In this document: in pieces, positions 12,148 to 12,677 of the stretch | Numbering within the stretch: the first letter of the stretch is position 1 | Layout of the letters: every line of letters starts with the position of its first letter | NCBI GenBank assembly: GCA_963730375.1 | Contig: CAVSRJ010000003.1 | Span: 1-12,677, forward strand | Direction of reading: 5' to 3' | DNA length: 12,677 nt | Source: UBA6224 sp963730375 | GTDB taxonomy: Bacteria > Patescibacteriota > Saccharimonadia > Saccharimonadales > UBA4665 | Program-made: the position numbers and the translations under genes | Notes under the pieces: model-generated | The model's database searches: none | Seen by the model: only the letters and a program-made list of their open reading frames with translations | What the model was told of the DNA's origin: nothing

Positions 12148-12677
12148 CTACCGAGCTGGTCGTTTTGGGCCCGACAGGAGCAACTCGGCAATTTCACCGG
12201 CGCTGTGCGGATGACCCAATTTATTTAGATTGCGAGCCAGCTGTAAGCGACGCTTAGCATCATCGAGTAGCTCAGCGATGGCCATACCCAATCGACGCTC
12301 TTGCTCGGCTTGGTCTTCGGTCATGTACACGACCGCGTCCTCACGCGCCATCACCTGCGCATTCTTTACATTCCAGCCCAGTTGGGGCGAAGGTACAATC
12401 AGACACGCCTTGGCCTGAATGGCGAACTCAGCCAGGTTCGTCGCACCCCCGCGAGCCAATATGACGTCCGCAGCGCCGCTGTATCGATACAAATCGGTCA
12501 CAAAGCCCTCGACATAGACACGCTTGCGATCGGGCGCCGACAGCAGCTCATCGTAAGCCGCAGCGACTTCATGCTCCAGGGATCGCCCTGCAATGTGTAA
12601 TATTGCCATTTTAGGGTAGCGTTTTAGCAAGTAGTCGGCATTGGCAATGACGTGATTGTTCAGTAGTCGGGCACCGT
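12148..12677 (-). CDS. murG: MurG, UDP-GlcNAc transferase, partial (C-terminal half)
   Basis: MurG transfers GlcNAc from UDP-GlcNAc to lipid I to form lipid II at the inner face of the membrane. Only the C-terminal 175 residues lie in the window; the frame is open to the right edge and the start is outside. The first visible residues (GARLLNNHVIANADYLLKRYP) match the start of the C-terminal Rossmann domain, after the glycine-rich GGSQ loop. YSGAADVILARGGATNLAEFAIQAKACLIVPSPQLGWNVKNAQ is the UDP-GlcNAc-binding region (typical SRSGA...E...P form). Here RGGATNLAE replaces SRSGALTVSE, and the usual QxxNA is QLGWNVKNAQ. An internal TTG at 12630 is not a start. The TAG stop is followed 9 nt later by the ftsQ ATG, consistent with one dcw-type transcript. 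Confidence 0.92.
   Translation of the reverse strand, partial: GARLLNNHVIANADYLLKRYPKMAILHIAGRSLEHEVAAAYDELLSAPDRKRVYVEGFVTDLYRYSGAADVILARGGATNLAEFAIQAKACLIVPSPQLGWNVKNAQVMAREDAVVYMTEDQAEQERRLGMAIAELLDDAKRRLQLARNLNKLGHPHSAGEIAELLLSGPKRPAR

Overview
The window most resembles a chromosomal segment of a Candidatus Saccharibacteria (TM7) or related Patescibacteria genome. The evidence is a compact mix of housekeeping genes (der, pth, dprA, topA, murG-ftsQ), short lineage-specific unknown genes, a sigma-region-4/HARE fusion protein of a type I associate with these lineages, start codons very close to -10 boxes, and use of TGA as a stop (the 7781-8437 gene). That last point argues against the UGA=Gly groups. 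The assignment is inferred from gene content, not from a marker-gene comparison.

Left part (1-3247). The ribosome-assembly GTPase gene der has an apparent 1-nt deletion inside its first P-loop. Next come pth on the plus strand and two small unknown minus-strand genes (1482-1751 and 2447-2785), each running tail-to-tail into the housekeeping gene on its left. From about 3181 to 2823 the minus strand carries a strong candidate for an unrecognised structured RNA of about 360 nt. It has a near-consensus promoter (TTGACA, 17 bp, TAGAAT), several helices including two mutually exclusive ones, and a strong intrinsic terminator. It ends 37 nt before the minus-strand gene at 2785, so it is either a free ncRNA or a regulatory leader.

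Middle part (3248-7695). This holds dprA, a membrane-anchored exported protein, a 57-residue glycine-rich small membrane protein, a small minus-strand gene whose leader also contains an intrinsic terminator, and topA, a bacterial topoisomerase I without zinc ribbons. The promoter-leader-terminator-small ORF arrangement at 5306-4954 repeats that at 3216-2447.

Right part (7696-12677). An unknown protein has its own strong promoter (7781-8437). It is followed by a probable two-gene operon made of the sigma4-HARE regulator (8718-9758) and an AGA/AGG-rich unknown gene (9771-10355). Then comes a gap of almost 800 bp with no convincing gene, holding repeated CGAAC/GTTCG motifs and a switch from T-poor to T-rich sequence. 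On the minus strand, ftsQ and the 3' part of murG enter from the right edge. Together they supply the last MurG step of lipid II synthesis and a divisome component.

The first 69 bases contain only a small hairpin (GCGG/CCGC, 1-12) and no gene I can support. No tRNA, rRNA, CRISPR array or insertion sequence was recognised.
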